Source: Bradyrhizobium barranii subsp. apii (GTDB taxonomy: Bacteria; Pseudomonadota; Alphaproteobacteria; Rhizobiales; Xanthobacteraceae). From it: a stretch of DNA of 64,000 bases. The position numbers were made by a program, and so were the translations under genes. The number at the start of each line of letters is the position of its first letter. Positions within the stretch are counted from its first letter, which is position 1. Where the stretch lies: NCBI RefSeq assembly GCF_011516635.5, contig NZ_CP096255.1:4462501-4526500 (forward strand), read 5' to 3'. This document shows, piece by piece, positions 25,055 through 33,510 of this stretch. The notes beneath the pieces were generated by a model, which was not told where the DNA came from, made no database searches, and saw only the letters and a program-made list of their open reading frames with translations.

Positions 25055-25921
25055 ATGGCCTTTCGTTCCCGCCGCGAAAAACTGCGCTCGATCCTGACCG
25101 GCTCGGCTTGCGTTCATCCCGGCTCGGTCTATGACGCGATCTCCATCCGCATCACCGAGGATCTCGGCTTTCCGCTCGGCATGTTCGGCGGCTCGGTGGC
25201 CTCGCTCGCGGTGCTCGGCGACCCCGATGTCACGCTGATCACACTCACCGAACTTGCCGAGCAGATGCGGCGGATGTCGCGCGCGGCGACGCTGCCGGTG
25301 CTGGTCGATGCCGATCACGGCTATGGCAATGCGCTCAACGTGCGCCGCACGGTGCAAGAGCTGGAGACCGCTGGCGCCGCCGGCCTCACCATCGAGGACA
25401 CGCTGCTGCCCGCCGCCTTTGGCGAGGCCAAGACACAGCTGATCTCGCTGGAAGAAGGCGTCGGCAAAATAAAGGCGGCGCTGGATGGCCGCGGCGATCC
25501 CTCGCTCGTCATCATGGGCCGCACTGGAGCTGCCTCGGTCACCTCGATCGAGGATGCGATCCGCCGGGCCAGGGCCTATGAGGCGACCGGCGTCGACGCG
25601 CTGTTCTTCACCGGCGTCAAGTCGCGCGCTGAGCTCGAAGCCATCGTCGCCGCTACGCATCTCCCCATCGTGCTCGGCGGCGCGCCGGACGAGTTGAACG
25701 CGATTGACTATCTCGCCAGGCAGCGCGTCCGCATCGCGCTTCAGGGCCACGCGCCGATCGCGGCTGCCATGCAGGCCGTCTACGAGACGCAGAAAGCGTT
25801 GCGCGAGGGCACGCCGCCGAAGAACCTCAAGGGCCTCCCATCGCCGGACCTGACCAGCCGCGTCATGCGCGAGGCCGACGTCAAGGCGCGCAGCGCCGAT
25901 CTTCTCGGGCTGAAGAAATGA
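25055..25921 (+). CDS. Oxaloacetate decarboxylase-like member of the isocitrate lyase/PEP mutase family
   Basis: A 288-residue (beta/alpha)8 protein. GMFGGSVASLAVLGDPDVTLITLTELAEQMRRMSRAATLPVLVDADHGYGNALNVRRTVQELETAGAAGLTIEDTLLP closely follows the Pseudomonas PA4872 oxaloacetate decarboxylase as I recall it, including the Mg2+-binding DADHGYGN and the IEDTLLP strand. It lacks the KKCGH of isocitrate lyases. Predicted reaction: oxaloacetate to pyruvate and CO2. GAGAGGG lies upstream of the ATG. The acylphosphatase gene overlaps its stop by 4 bp (ATGA), so they are translationally coupled. Confidence 0.87.
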   Translation: MAFRSRREKLRSILTGSACVHPGSVYDAISIRITEDLGFPLGMFGGSVASLAVLGDPDVTLITLTELAEQMRRMSRAATLPVLVDADHGYGNALNVRRTVQELETAGAAGLTIEDTLLPAAFGEAKTQLISLEEGVGKIKAALDGRGDPSLVIMGRTGAASVTSIEDAIRRARAYEATGVDALFFTGVKSRAELEAIVAATHLPIVLGGAPDELNAIDYLARQRVRIALQGHAPIAAAMQAVYETQKALREGTPPKNLKGLPSPDLTSRVMREADVKARSADLLGLKK

Positions 25922-26217
25922 GCCGGGCGATCCTCCAGGTCATGATCCGCGGCCGCGTGCAGGGCGTCGGCTACAGGGCCTGGGTCGAGTACCAGGCGAC
26001 AACAAGTGGCCTCGAAGGCTGGGTTCGCAACCGCCGCGACGGCAGCGTGGAAGCACTGTTCGCAGGCACACCGAAGCACGTCGCCGACATGGTCGCGCTG
26101 TGCCGCCACGGCCCGCCGTCATCGCGTGTGGATAGCGTGACGAGCGAGACGGCCGGTGCCGATGAGTTGAACCTGCGGAGGGCAGGGGAAGCGTTTTCGG
26201 TATTGCCGACGGTGTAG
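25918..26217 (+). CDS. acyP: Acylphosphatase
   Basis: A 99-residue acylphosphatase. Both family signatures are present: GRVQGVGYRAWV near residue 12, with the phosphate-binding arginine in GYR, and GLEGWVRNRRDGSVEALFAG near 31, with the catalytic asparagine in VRN. It hydrolyses acyl phosphates such as acetyl phosphate or carbamoyl phosphate in the cytoplasm. The start overlaps the stop of the oxaloacetate decarboxylase-like gene (ATGA). The C-terminal third (SETAGADELNLRRAGEAFSVLPTV) is typical of rhizobial members. Confidence 0.92.
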   Translation: MSRAILQVMIRGRVQGVGYRAWVEYQATTSGLEGWVRNRRDGSVEALFAGTPKHVADMVALCRHGPPSSRVDSVTSETAGADELNLRRAGEAFSVLPTV

Positions 26218-26261
26218 GTCTTCTCCCTCTCCCCGGTTGCGGGGAGCGGCGAAGAAGAGCC

Positions 26262-27782
26262 TCACCTTGGCAGCTTCGAGATCGCCTCGCTCAGCTCGTG
26301 AATCTCGTAGGGCTTGCGTAGGATCGGGAAGTCGCCGCGGACATCGGCGGCGGCTTCGCTGTAGCCGGTGGCGAGCAGGATCGGCAGGCCAGGGTGGATC
26401 TGGCGCAGATGATGGGCGAGGCCGAGCCCGTCCATCTTGCCGGGCATCACGATGTCGGTGAACACGAAGTCGACGCCGTTCTTCTCGAGCTCGCGCAAGG
26501 CGGACTCGGCGTCGGCAACCCGGTGCACGCGATAGCCGAGCTGCTCCAGCAATCCGATGCTGACGAGCGCGACGTCGGGATTGTCCTCGACCAGCAGCAC
26601 GGTGCCGCTACCGGGAACCGGCACTGCTTCAGGGATATCGATTGGTGCGGTCGCGGTTTCGCGCGGCAGCAGGATGGTGAAGGTCGTGCCCTTGCCGAGC
26701 TCGCTTGTGACCTTGACCGTGCCGCCCGCCTGATGAGCGAAGCCGTGCACCTGCGACAGGCCGAGGCCGGTGCCTTTTCCGACGGGTTTGGTCGTGAAGA
26801 AAGGCTCGAAGATCTTGTCGACGACGTCGGAGGGGATGCCAAGCCCGGTATCGGCGACGGTGATGGCGACGTACTCGCCGCTGTGGAGCGGATCGTTCAG
26901 GACGACGTTGCGTGCGCCGACCGTCACCGTACCGCCGTCGGGCATGGCATCGCGAGCGTTGATGACGAGGTTGAGCAGCCCTGTCTCGAGCTCGGCAACA
27001 TCAGCCTTGACCGACCAGACCTCGCGGTCGATGTCGAAGGCGAGACGAACGGCGCTCCCGACGCCGGCGTGAAGCACTTCGCGGATCGCCTCGATGCGGT
27101 CGCCGAAGCGGATCGCCTGGGGATTGACGCTCTGCCGCCGCGCGAAGGTCAGGAGCTGGCCGGTCAGCGCGGCGCCGCGCTTGGTCGCGGTCTCGATCGC
27201 GGACATCGCGCGCTGAATCTTGGCCTCGTCCTCATCGCGTTTCTTGAGGATGTGAAGGCTGCCGCTGATGATCATCAGGAGGTTGTTGAAGTCGTGCGCG
27301 ACGCCGCCGGTGAGCTGTCCGAGCGCATCGAACTTCTGCGACTCGGCAAGCTGCCTCTGCATCGCTTCGAGCTTGAGCTGCGAATTGCGCCGCTCGGTGA
27401 TGTCGCGGGTGATCTTGGCGAAGCCGACCAGGCTGCCGTGCTCGTAGATCGGATCGATGATGACGCTCGCCCAGAAGAATGTGCCATCCTTACGAACGCG
27501 CCAGCCTTCCTCCTCGTAGCGGCCATGGTCCCGCGCGATGCCGAGGGCACGCGCGGGCTTGCCGTTGGCGCGGTCGGTCTCGGTGTAGAAGCGCGAGAAA
27601 TGCTGGCCGACGATCTCTTCGGGCGAATAGCCCTTGATCCGCTCGCCGCCGATGTTCCAGCTCGTGATGATCCCGGTGGGATCGAGCATGTAGAGCGCGT
27701 AGTCCGCGACTCCTTCCACCAACAGCCGAAAACTGCGCTCGCTTTCGAACAAGTCTCTCTGTTGACTGGACTTTGTCGTCAT
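26262..27782 (-). CDS. Hybrid sensor histidine kinase with PAS and receiver domains
   Basis: A 506-residue soluble hybrid kinase. A PAS/PAC domain covers about 15-130 (DYALYMLDPTGIITSWNIGGERIKGYSPEEIVGQHFSRFY ... KITRDITERR). The kinase core has H163 in GGVAHDFNNLLM, an N-box VINARDAM and DTGLGI, FEPFFTTKPVGKGTGLGLS. A C-terminal receiver has D443 (FTDIVMPG) and a lysine in LRKPYE. No transmembrane segment, so it senses a cytoplasmic cue, perhaps redox or light through the PAS. It is similar in plan to the frameshifted kinase at 18958. ATG 27782 fits the family start. Divergent from the GbsR/MarR gene; no separate DNA-binding partner is adjacent. Confidence 0.92.
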   Translation of the reverse strand: MTTKSSQQRDLFESERSFRLLVEGVADYALYMLDPTGIITSWNIGGERIKGYSPEEIVGQHFSRFYTETDRANGKPARALGIARDHGRYEEEGWRVRKDGTFFWASVIIDPIYEHGSLVGFAKITRDITERRNSQLKLEAMQRQLAESQKFDALGQLTGGVAHDFNNLLMIISGSLHILKKRDEDEAKIQRAMSAIETATKRGAALTGQLLTFARRQSVNPQAIRFGDRIEAIREVLHAGVGSAVRLAFDIDREVWSVKADVAELETGLLNLVINARDAMPDGGTVTVGARNVVLNDPLHSGEYVAITVADTGLGIPSDVVDKIFEPFFTTKPVGKGTGLGLSQVHGFAHQAGGTVKVTSELGKGTTFTILLPRETATAPIDIPEAVPVPGSGTVLLVEDNPDVALVSIGLLEQLGYRVHRVADAESALRELEKNGVDFVFTDIVMPGKMDGLGLAHHLRQIHPGLPILLATGYSEAAADVRGDFPILRKPYEIHELSEAISKLPR

Positions 27783-27898
27783 TCTCAACCCGCCTGGAAC
27801 CGGGGCAAACGCCCGGAAGGGCGTTTGGTTCCGGTTCTCTGGGCCGTTTTTAAGCAAATACGACGGACGGTATACAGGAGGCAAGCCGCCGAGCGCTC

Positions 27899-27927
27899 TT
27901 GACAATCAGTCGCGCTCGTCAGATATT
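27899..27927 (+). promoter_or_regulatory. Promoter of the GbsR/MarR operon
   Basis: TTGACA (27899-27904), 17-bp spacer, GATATT (27922-27927, four of six matches to TATAAT). The expected start site, 6-8 nt on, falls on the ATG at 27934, and no Shine-Dalgarno sequence precedes it, so translation is predicted to be leaderless. Confidence 0.65.
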
Positions 27928-27942
27928 TCTGTCATGACAGAA
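27927..27942. promoter_or_regulatory. Palindromic operator centred on the GbsR/MarR start codon
   Basis: Perfect 16-bp palindrome TTCTGTCATGACAGAA. Its centre lies within the ATG (27934-27936), and its left edge is the last base of the -10 hexamer. A dimeric MarR-type regulator bound here would shut its own promoter. Confidence 0.7.
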
Positions 27943-28491
27943 GCAACCGAAAAGAAGAAACTGCCCGCCGCCGTCGAGCGCTTCATCCTGCATTGGGGCG
28001 ACATGGGGGACGGGTGGGGCGTCAACCGCTCGGTCAGCCAGATCCACGGGCTGCTTTATCTCGCCGAGGCGCCGATGACGGCCGAGGACATCGCCGACAC
28101 GCTCGGCATGGCGCGCTCCAACGTCTCCAACTCGCTGAAGGAGCTGCTCGCCTGGAACCTGATCCGGCGGGTGCCGATCCTTGGTGACCGCCGCGACCAT
28201 TACGAGGCCGAGACCGACATCTGGGAGGTCGCCGCGAGAATCGCGGCGCGGCGCAAGAAGCGGGAGCTCGATCCGGCGATCACGGCGCTCAGGGCCTGCG
28301 TGTCCGATGCCGCCGACGATCCGACCATCAATCCGGTCGCAGCCAAACGGCTGAAGGAGATGCTCGCCTTCACCGAGCTCGCCGACCACTGGTTCATGCA
28401 GATGCTGAAAGTGCCGCGGCCGCGGCTGGTCGCCTTGATGCGGCTTGGCGAGAAGATCGCCAACCTGCTGCCGCTGGGCAAGGCCAAATAG
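27934..28491 (+). CDS. GbsR/MarR-family transcriptional regulator
   Basis: A 185-residue winged-helix protein of the GbsR subgroup. Residues 10-90 hold the DNA-binding fold: VERFILHWGDMGDGWGVNRSVSQIHGLLYLAEAPMTAEDIADTLGMARSNVSNSLKELLAWNLIRRVPILGDRRDHYEAE. The C-terminal helices (about 100-180) should mediate dimerisation and ligand contact. It is the first gene of an operon with DUF4166 and TIGR01777 proteins. It starts at or next to its own transcription start within a perfect palindrome, which suggests autorepression. A glycine-betaine role, as in Bacillus GbsR, is not implied. Confidence 0.92.
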   Translation: MTEATEKKKLPAAVERFILHWGDMGDGWGVNRSVSQIHGLLYLAEAPMTAEDIADTLGMARSNVSNSLKELLAWNLIRRVPILGDRRDHYEAETDIWEVAARIAARRKKRELDPAITALRACVSDAADDPTINPVAAKRLKEMLAFTELADHWFMQMLKVPRPRLVALMRLGEKIANLLPLGKAK

Positions 28492-28507
28492 CGTTGAGGA
28501 GGGTGCG

Positions 28508-29173
28508 ATGACGTCGGCTCGATTATCAGGCTCCAGCGCATCTCCCTCAGCTCACGTCAAACTACTCGACGACCGCCGCTTCCGCGCGTTGCTGTCGGAC
28601 GAGGATTGGGGCCGGCTGCCGCTCGCGACCTGGCGGCGCTTTTCGAAACGGGTCGCTGACGGCGACAGCGTCGTCTATGTCGGCGTGGTCGACGAGGTCT
28701 CCTTCAGTGACATCGGCTGGTGGTTCGCGCTAGCCGCCCGCCTGATCGGCGGACCGCTGCCGACCGGCCGCGACACCGGTGTCCCCATGATCGTGACTGT
28801 CACCGAGGACGGCGCGACCGGCGGCCAGACCTGGACCCGCATCTGCGCGCGCAAGCGCGGCTTTCCGCAAGTGATTCATTCCGCCAAGCGTTTTGCCGGC
28901 CCGACCGGGCTCGAAGAGTATGTCGGCTTCGGCGTCTCGATGGCGCTCCGCATCGCGGTCGAGGGACAGGCGCTGACCTTCCGTAGTGCCGGTTACGGAC
29001 TCCAACTGGGACGCTTGTGGATCCCGCTGCCGCAATGGCTCACGCCCGGCGATCTCACGGTGACGCATAGCGATCTCGGCGAAGGCGCCTTCCGTTTCAC
29101 CCTCGATGTCACTCACCCGCGTTACGGCGCGCTGATCCACCAGTCCGCCGTCTTCAGGGAGGCCGTATCATGA
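28508..29173 (+). CDS. DUF4166 domain protein
   Basis: A 221-residue cytoplasmic protein matching DUF4166. Recognisable stretches are FRALLSDEDWGRLPLATWRRFSKRVADGDSVVYVG, the VTEDGATGGQTWTRICARKRGFPQVIHSAKRF strand region, and YGLQLGRLWIPLPQWLTPGDLTVTHSDLGEGAFRFTLDVTHPRYGALIHQ at the end. Function unknown. Shine-Dalgarno GAGGAGGG precedes ATG 28508; the open frame upstream overlaps the regulator gene and is not homologous. The stop overlaps the next start by 4 bp (ATGA). DUF4166 and TIGR01777-type domains often occur together, sometimes fused, which supports a shared task. Confidence 0.85.
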   Translation: MTSARLSGSSASPSAHVKLLDDRRFRALLSDEDWGRLPLATWRRFSKRVADGDSVVYVGVVDEVSFSDIGWWFALAARLIGGPLPTGRDTGVPMIVTVTEDGATGGQTWTRICARKRGFPQVIHSAKRFAGPTGLEEYVGFGVSMALRIAVEGQALTFRSAGYGLQLGRLWIPLPQWLTPGDLTVTHSDLGEGAFRFTLDVTHPRYGALIHQSAVFREAVS

Positions 29174-30606
29174 CGCCGCTGTTGTGGACCCTCATCGCCA
29201 TCCAGATCGTGATGGGCGTGTTCGACACCTTCTATCACCACGAATTCACTGAGCGCCTGGTCTGGCGCCCGTCGCAGCGCTTCGAGCTGAAGCTGCACGG
29301 TATCCGCAACATGCTCTATGCGCTGCTGTTCCTGCTGCTCGGCTGGTTGGAGGTTTACGGCGTGCTGGCGATCCTGATCGTCGCGGTGCTGGTCGCCGAG
29401 ATCGTCATCACGCTGATGGATTTCGTCGAGGAAGATCTGAGCCGAAAGCTGCCGCCGAGCGAGCGGATTAACCACACGCTGCTTGCGATCAACTATGGCG
29501 CCATCCTGGTGCTGCTGCTGCCGGTGCTGATCGAATGGGCGATGCAGCCGTTCGGCGTGAGTGTCGTGTATCAGGGATTGCTCAGCATCGCCGCGACGGC
29601 CTGCGCGGTGGGAGCTGCGCTCTGCGGCGTCAGGGATTTTGCCGCGATGCGCCGGCTCGGGCGCATGAAAAGCGTGCCTGCGCACGGGCTCGTCGAGAAG
29701 GTCCCCGGCCGCAAGACCGTGCTGATAACAGGCGCCACCGGCTTCATCGGCAGCCGCCTTGCCGCGAGCCTCAGCGGGGCAGGGCACGACGTCATCGCGC
29801 TGATCCGCAACCCCGCGAAGGCCGAGATGCTGCCGCCGCCGGTCACGCTGATCACCAGCCTCGATCAGCTCGCATCGGACACGCCAATCGACGCCATCGT
29901 CAATCTCGCTGGCGAGCCGATCGGCAACGGCCTCTGGACCGAGGCAAAGCGCGCGAAAATTCTCGGCTCCCGCATCGACATGACCGGCGAGGTCGTAAAA
30001 CTGATCGCGCGGCTCGAGCGCAAGCCGGAGGTCCTCGTCAGCGGCTCCGCGATCGGCTGGTACGGCCTATGGGCCGACCAGGTGCTGACGGAATCGGCGA
30101 AGTCACATGCGTGCTTCAGCCATGAGCTGTGCGCGGCGTGGGAAAAGGCGGCGCGGCCGGCGGAAGAGCTCGGCGTCCGCGTGGTCTGTTTGCGCATCGG
30201 CCTCGTGCTGGGCACCGAAGGCGGCTTCATCACGCGGATGCTGACGCCGTTCGAGTTCGGCCTCGGCGGTCCGCTCGGCACCGGGCGGCAGTGGATGTCC
30301 TGGATCGAGCGCGACGATCTGATCCGGCTGATTGCCTATGTGATGGCGACGCCCGATCTCACCGGGCCCGTCAACGCCACCGCGCCGATCCCCGTCACCA
30401 ACGCAAAGTTCACCGAGGAGCTCGGCCGCCGTCTGCACCGGCCCGCGGTGTTTCGAATCCCCGGCGGCCTGTTGCGCCGGATCGACGGCGGCTTTGCCGA
30501 CGAACTCCTGCTCGGCGGCCAGCGCGTGCTGCCCAACAAGGCGCTGAGTCGCGGTTTCGTGTTCAGGCACGAGACGCTGCGCAGCGCGTTTGAGGCGATC
30601 TTGTGA
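29170..30606 (+). CDS. Membrane-anchored TIGR01777-family NAD(P)-dependent epimerase
   Basis: A 478-residue fusion. Residues 1-160 are a membrane domain with about four hydrophobic segments (LLWTLIAIQIVMGVFDTFYHHEFTERL, MLYALLFLLLGWL, YGVLAILIVAVLVAEIVITLMDF, ILVLLLPVLIEWAM). From about 183 comes an extended SDR of the YfcH/SulA-like TIGR01777 group: TVLITGATGFIGSRLAASL, then NLAGEPIGNGLWTEAKRAKILGSRI, SGSAIGWYG and LRIGLVLGTEGG, ending with a DUF1731-like tail (GGFADELLLGGQRVLPNKALSRGFVF). It likely binds NADP at the membrane; substrate unknown. Last gene of the regulator/DUF4166 operon. Confidence 0.88.
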   Translation: MTPLLWTLIAIQIVMGVFDTFYHHEFTERLVWRPSQRFELKLHGIRNMLYALLFLLLGWLEVYGVLAILIVAVLVAEIVITLMDFVEEDLSRKLPPSERINHTLLAINYGAILVLLLPVLIEWAMQPFGVSVVYQGLLSIAATACAVGAALCGVRDFAAMRRLGRMKSVPAHGLVEKVPGRKTVLITGATGFIGSRLAASLSGAGHDVIALIRNPAKAEMLPPPVTLITSLDQLASDTPIDAIVNLAGEPIGNGLWTEAKRAKILGSRIDMTGEVVKLIARLERKPEVLVSGSAIGWYGLWADQVLTESAKSHACFSHELCAAWEKAARPAEELGVRVVCLRIGLVLGTEGGFITRMLTPFEFGLGGPLGTGRQWMSWIERDDLIRLIAYVMATPDLTGPVNATAPIPVTNAKFTEELGRRLHRPAVFRIPGGLLRRIDGGFADELLLGGQRVLPNKALSRGFVFRHETLRSAFEAIL

Positions 30607-30615
30607 GGTGATGTC

Positions 30616-31083
30616 ATGGCTTGCGAGACTTGCTCCCGGGCGACGCGGGGCTGGTTAGGCGGATGCCTGACGGCGACGGCCGTTATTCAGCTGTTCTTTC
30701 TGCTCATCCTGGCGTTGGCTAGTGCCAATCGCGTCACCCCAATGTCCCCGTGGGATTTTGTCTTCGCGATCTTGATCGGCGTGCCACTGATCCTGTTCTT
30801 CGTTTGCGTGCTCAGCGGCATTCCGTCGATCGCCACGATCTGGCTGAGCGAACGGCTTTGCATCCGCTCGCTTGTGTTCTTCGTGCTTGCCGGTGGTTTG
30901 ATCGGGTCCGCGAGCCAGATGGTGCTTTACAGGTCTGTCAATGAATTGGGTTGGCTATACGTCACCGCCGGTTGCTTCGCCGGGCTGAATTATTGGTATA
31001 TCGCAGGCAGATATGCGGGCGCGGAGACGGAGCAACCTAAGTGTCTGTTCCAAAACATGTTGAGTCGAATGAATCGGTTGTGA
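30616..31083 (+). CDS. Small polytopic membrane protein whose 3' end is supplied by an IS element
   Basis: A 155-residue hypothetical protein with four hydrophobic segments (TAVIQLFFLLILALASA, VFAILIGVPLILFFVCVLSGI, SLVFFVLAGGLIGSASQMVL, LYVTAGCFAGLNYWYIAG). GAGGTG lies ahead of the ATG. The last 14 codons (KCLFQNMLSRMNRL) are inside the left end of the IS5-family element that begins at 31040, so the native C-terminus after EQP has been replaced. It is 9 bp past the TIGR01777 gene and may be the fourth gene of that operon. Function unknown. Slightly lower GC than its neighbours. Confidence 0.72.
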   Translation: MACETCSRATRGWLGGCLTATAVIQLFFLLILALASANRVTPMSPWDFVFAILIGVPLILFFVCVLSGIPSIATIWLSERLCIRSLVFFVLAGGLIGSASQMVLYRSVNELGWLYVTAGCFAGLNYWYIAGRYAGAETEQPKCLFQNMLSRMNRL

Positions 31084-31977
31084 TTCAAGGTGAGCGGCCT
31101 GATTCGATGGGGACGCGCCGCCAATGTGGACTACCGAGAACCGTGCACGCTACGACCGCAGCCGCCTGCGCTATCCGAGCGACTTGACCGACGAGGAGTG
31201 GGCGCTGATCGCGCCTCGCATCCCGCCGGCCAAGCGCGGCGGCAACAAGCGTACGGTGGACCTGCGCGAGATTGCCAACGGGCTGATGTACATCCTGAGC
31301 ACAGGTTGCCAGTGGCGCGCGATCCCCAAGGACCTGCCGCCGCGCTCGACGCTGTATGGCTACTTCGATCTGTGGAGCTGGAACGGCACGCTCGATAAAA
31401 TTCATCACGCCCTCTATGTCGAATGTCGCGAAAGGGCCGAGCGCGAGGCTTCTCCCACCGCCGCCATCATCGATAGCCAGAGCGTGAAAAGCGCTGAAAA
31501 AGGGGGCCTCATGATCTCCATGGCTACGACGCGGGCAAGAAGATCAAGGGCAAGAAGCGGCACATTCTCGTCGACACGCAAGGCCTCTTGATGCACGCCA
31601 TCGTGCATGCGGCGGACATCCAGGATCGCGACGGCGGCGTGCTCCTGATGGCAACGTTGTTCGGCCTCTATCCCTTTCTTCTGAAGCTCTACGCCGACGG
31701 CGGATATCAAGGGCCACATTTCCAGAAGGGGCTGCGTAGCGCTCTGAAGCGCGTGAACCTCGAAATCGTCAAACGCTCCGATCAGGCTCACCGTTTCGTC
31801 GTCTTGCCCAAACGCTGGATCGTCGAGCGTACCTTTGCCTGGCTCGGGCGATGCCGAAGACTGTCCAAAGATTGGGAATGCTTCAATCACAGGGCGCTCG
31901 CCTTTCTCAAGCTGGCCTCCATCCGACTCATGCTGCGAAAGCTATGCAATCCAAGGTAATCTTTCCGGACAGACTCT
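31040..31977 (+). mobile_element. IS5-family insertion sequence
   Basis: About 938 bp. Terminal inverted repeats: left AGTGTCTGTTCCAAAACAT, right (reverse complement) AGAGTCTGTCCGGAAAGAT, 14 of 20 matching. A TA dinucleotide flanks both ends (31038-31039 and 31978-31979), the expected target duplication. Joining the flanks restores CTAG, the left target duplication of the adjacent IS701 element, so this insertion is the youngest of the three. Confidence 0.85.
31124..31959 (+). CDS. IS5-family transposase in two reading frames
   Basis: Frame one (from ATG 31124) gives the DDE N-terminal part: YPSDLTDEEWALIAPRIPPAKRGGNKRTVDLREIANGLMYILSTGCQWRAIPKDLPPRST and the first catalytic Asp in AAIIDSQSVKSAEKGG. 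The rest, GYDAGKKIKGKKRHILVDTQGLLMHAIVHAADIQDRDGG, then LYADGGYQGP and the E-bearing RWIVERTFAWLGRCRRLSKDWE, lies in the -1 frame. The switch point is A5G5 at 31497-31506. A programmed -1 frameshift, as in several IS5-family groups, or a one-base mutation would both explain it. The stop of frame one is at 31591 and the second frame stays open to 31959. Confidence 0.82.
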
Positions 31978-31980
31978 TAG

Positions 31981-33506
31981 TCTTACTGCGTCATAAATTT
32001 CGATAGCCACTTTGACTTGAGAGTGCCCTGATGCAACAAGGGCATCGAGATAGTGTGACGACGAGCGCAGCGCTCAATCTTCGTCGGACGGTCGCAATCG
32101 AATTCGGAACGTGTCGTTCAGGCCGCAATGGCGGATCCCCTCGGCCGATAGGTTGCGGGAATAGCAGCTTCCTTGAAGATTTTGGTGGAGGCTGCTTCTG
32201 AGGGGGGAATCGTCTCTCGCTCGGAGACTAGAAAACCGTAGGCGGCAATGCACAATGTTGCGTGGTGGTGGAAGCCACGCCAGCTTCGTCCCTCGAAGTG
32301 ACCAAGGCCAACCTCCTGTTTGAGTTCGTGGTAGTCGCGCTCGATGCGCCAGCGCAGCTTGGCAATATCGACCAGCTGACGAAATCCAATGTTGGCTGCA
32401 AGCGTTGAAAACCAATATTTGGTTGGTGCTGCCTCGCCCTCTGGCCACTCGATCAGCAGCCATTCCTCGGGCCGGCTTTCGGCGAGCCAGTAATCTCGAT
32501 GTGCCGGACGGACGCGCACACGGGCAAACCGCGAAGACAACGGTTCTGCCGTACCCTCACGCCACGTGATCTTGTGCCAAGCATGTGCTGGCAGACCGAT
32601 CGCAAGCTTCTTGACCGAAATCGGTCGGTGTTTGCTGTCACGCCGTAGCAGTTTCGGAGGTCGTCCGTTCCCCGACCATGCCTTCGGCGGCCGCGGTCCG
32701 GTTCCGGGCGCCCATACCGAGGTTTGTGGCAAGATGCCGGCCACGTAGCTCAGGCCCAGTTCGGTAATACTCCCACGCAGAGCGGTGTCGGTGCCGTAGC
32801 CGGCGTCCATCAGGACCACGCCGCGCGGCAAGCCCACCGCACAGGCCCAGCGCAAATGATCAAGTGCAATTGCCGGCTTGGTCTTGAAGGTGATTTCCTT
32901 GGGGACTCCGGCTTTGCGCCGACGTGTACGGTCCGTCACCCACTCCTTTGGGAGATAGAGCCGATAGGCCACCGGCAAGCTCGCATGATGGTTCGCAAGC
33001 GAAAGAGATACGGCCACCTGACAATTGTCTTGCTTGCCCAACTGGCCGCAATATTGCCGCGCAACGCCGACTGAATGCCGCCCCTTCTTGGGAAAGCCCG
33101 TATCATCAATGATCCACGCTTCGATCGGCCCGCAGCGTTCGATGCCCGGCAGCACTAACTCACGGACCTTGGCCAACACCTGCTGATCCGACCAGTCACC
33201 TTGACCGACTAAATGCAACAACGACTGATGTTGCGCTGCTGTCCGCTCAGGTGCCGTGATTGCCGCCATCGGCTCGACGCTCTTGCGATCGCATGGCATC
33301 ATCAGCCCGGTACAGTAGTCGCGCAGCGGTTTGGCGCGTCCTGCATGGCCGATCACACTCGCAAGGCCCTCAATATATGCCGAAAACCGCGACGCTACGT
33401 CTCCCGATTTTGTCAGACTCATCTCAGCCCCCGCATGACGAAAAGTGAGTCTTCTCAAATATATGATTCCTGTCGACAAGGGCCGCGACACTCTGACTCA
33501 GTAAGA
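31981..33506 (-). mobile_element. IS701-family insertion sequence, copy A
   Basis: About 1526 bp. Ends read TCTTACTGCGTCATAAA (left) and TCTTACTGAGTCAGAG (right, reverse complement). Target CTAG follows on the right (33507-33510); on the left CTAG is recovered once the IS5 element is removed, giving a perfect 4-bp duplication. The transposase reads leftward. Confidence 0.82.
32118..33422 (-). CDS. IS701-family transposase (copy A)
   Basis: A 434-residue DDE transposase. It has RFSAYIEGLASVIGHAGRAKPLRDYCTGLMM, the catalytic Asp in EAWIIDDTGFPKKGRHSVGVARQYCGQLGKQDNCQVAVSLSLA, the second in VVLMDAGYG, and a C-terminal LRWRIERDYHELKQEVGLGHFEGRSWRGFHHHA with the catalytic Glu. All are IS701-family hallmarks. 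It ends YRPRGSAIAA with a normal stop. ATG 33422 matches the family start. Roughly 70 percent identical by eye to copy B on the other strand, so the two elements are relatives and not duplicates made here. Appears intact. Confidence 0.9.
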   Translation of the reverse strand: MSLTKSGDVASRFSAYIEGLASVIGHAGRAKPLRDYCTGLMMPCDRKSVEPMAAITAPERTAAQHQSLLHLVGQGDWSDQQVLAKVRELVLPGIERCGPIEAWIIDDTGFPKKGRHSVGVARQYCGQLGKQDNCQVAVSLSLANHHASLPVAYRLYLPKEWVTDRTRRRKAGVPKEITFKTKPAIALDHLRWACAVGLPRGVVLMDAGYGTDTALRGSITELGLSYVAGILPQTSVWAPGTGPRPPKAWSGNGRPPKLLRRDSKHRPISVKKLAIGLPAHAWHKITWREGTAEPLSSRFARVRVRPAHRDYWLAESRPEEWLLIEWPEGEAAPTKYWFSTLAANIGFRQLVDIAKLRWRIERDYHELKQEVGLGHFEGRSWRGFHHHATLCIAAYGFLVSERETIPPSEAASTKIFKEAAIPATYRPRGSAIAA

Positions 33507-33510
33507 CTAG

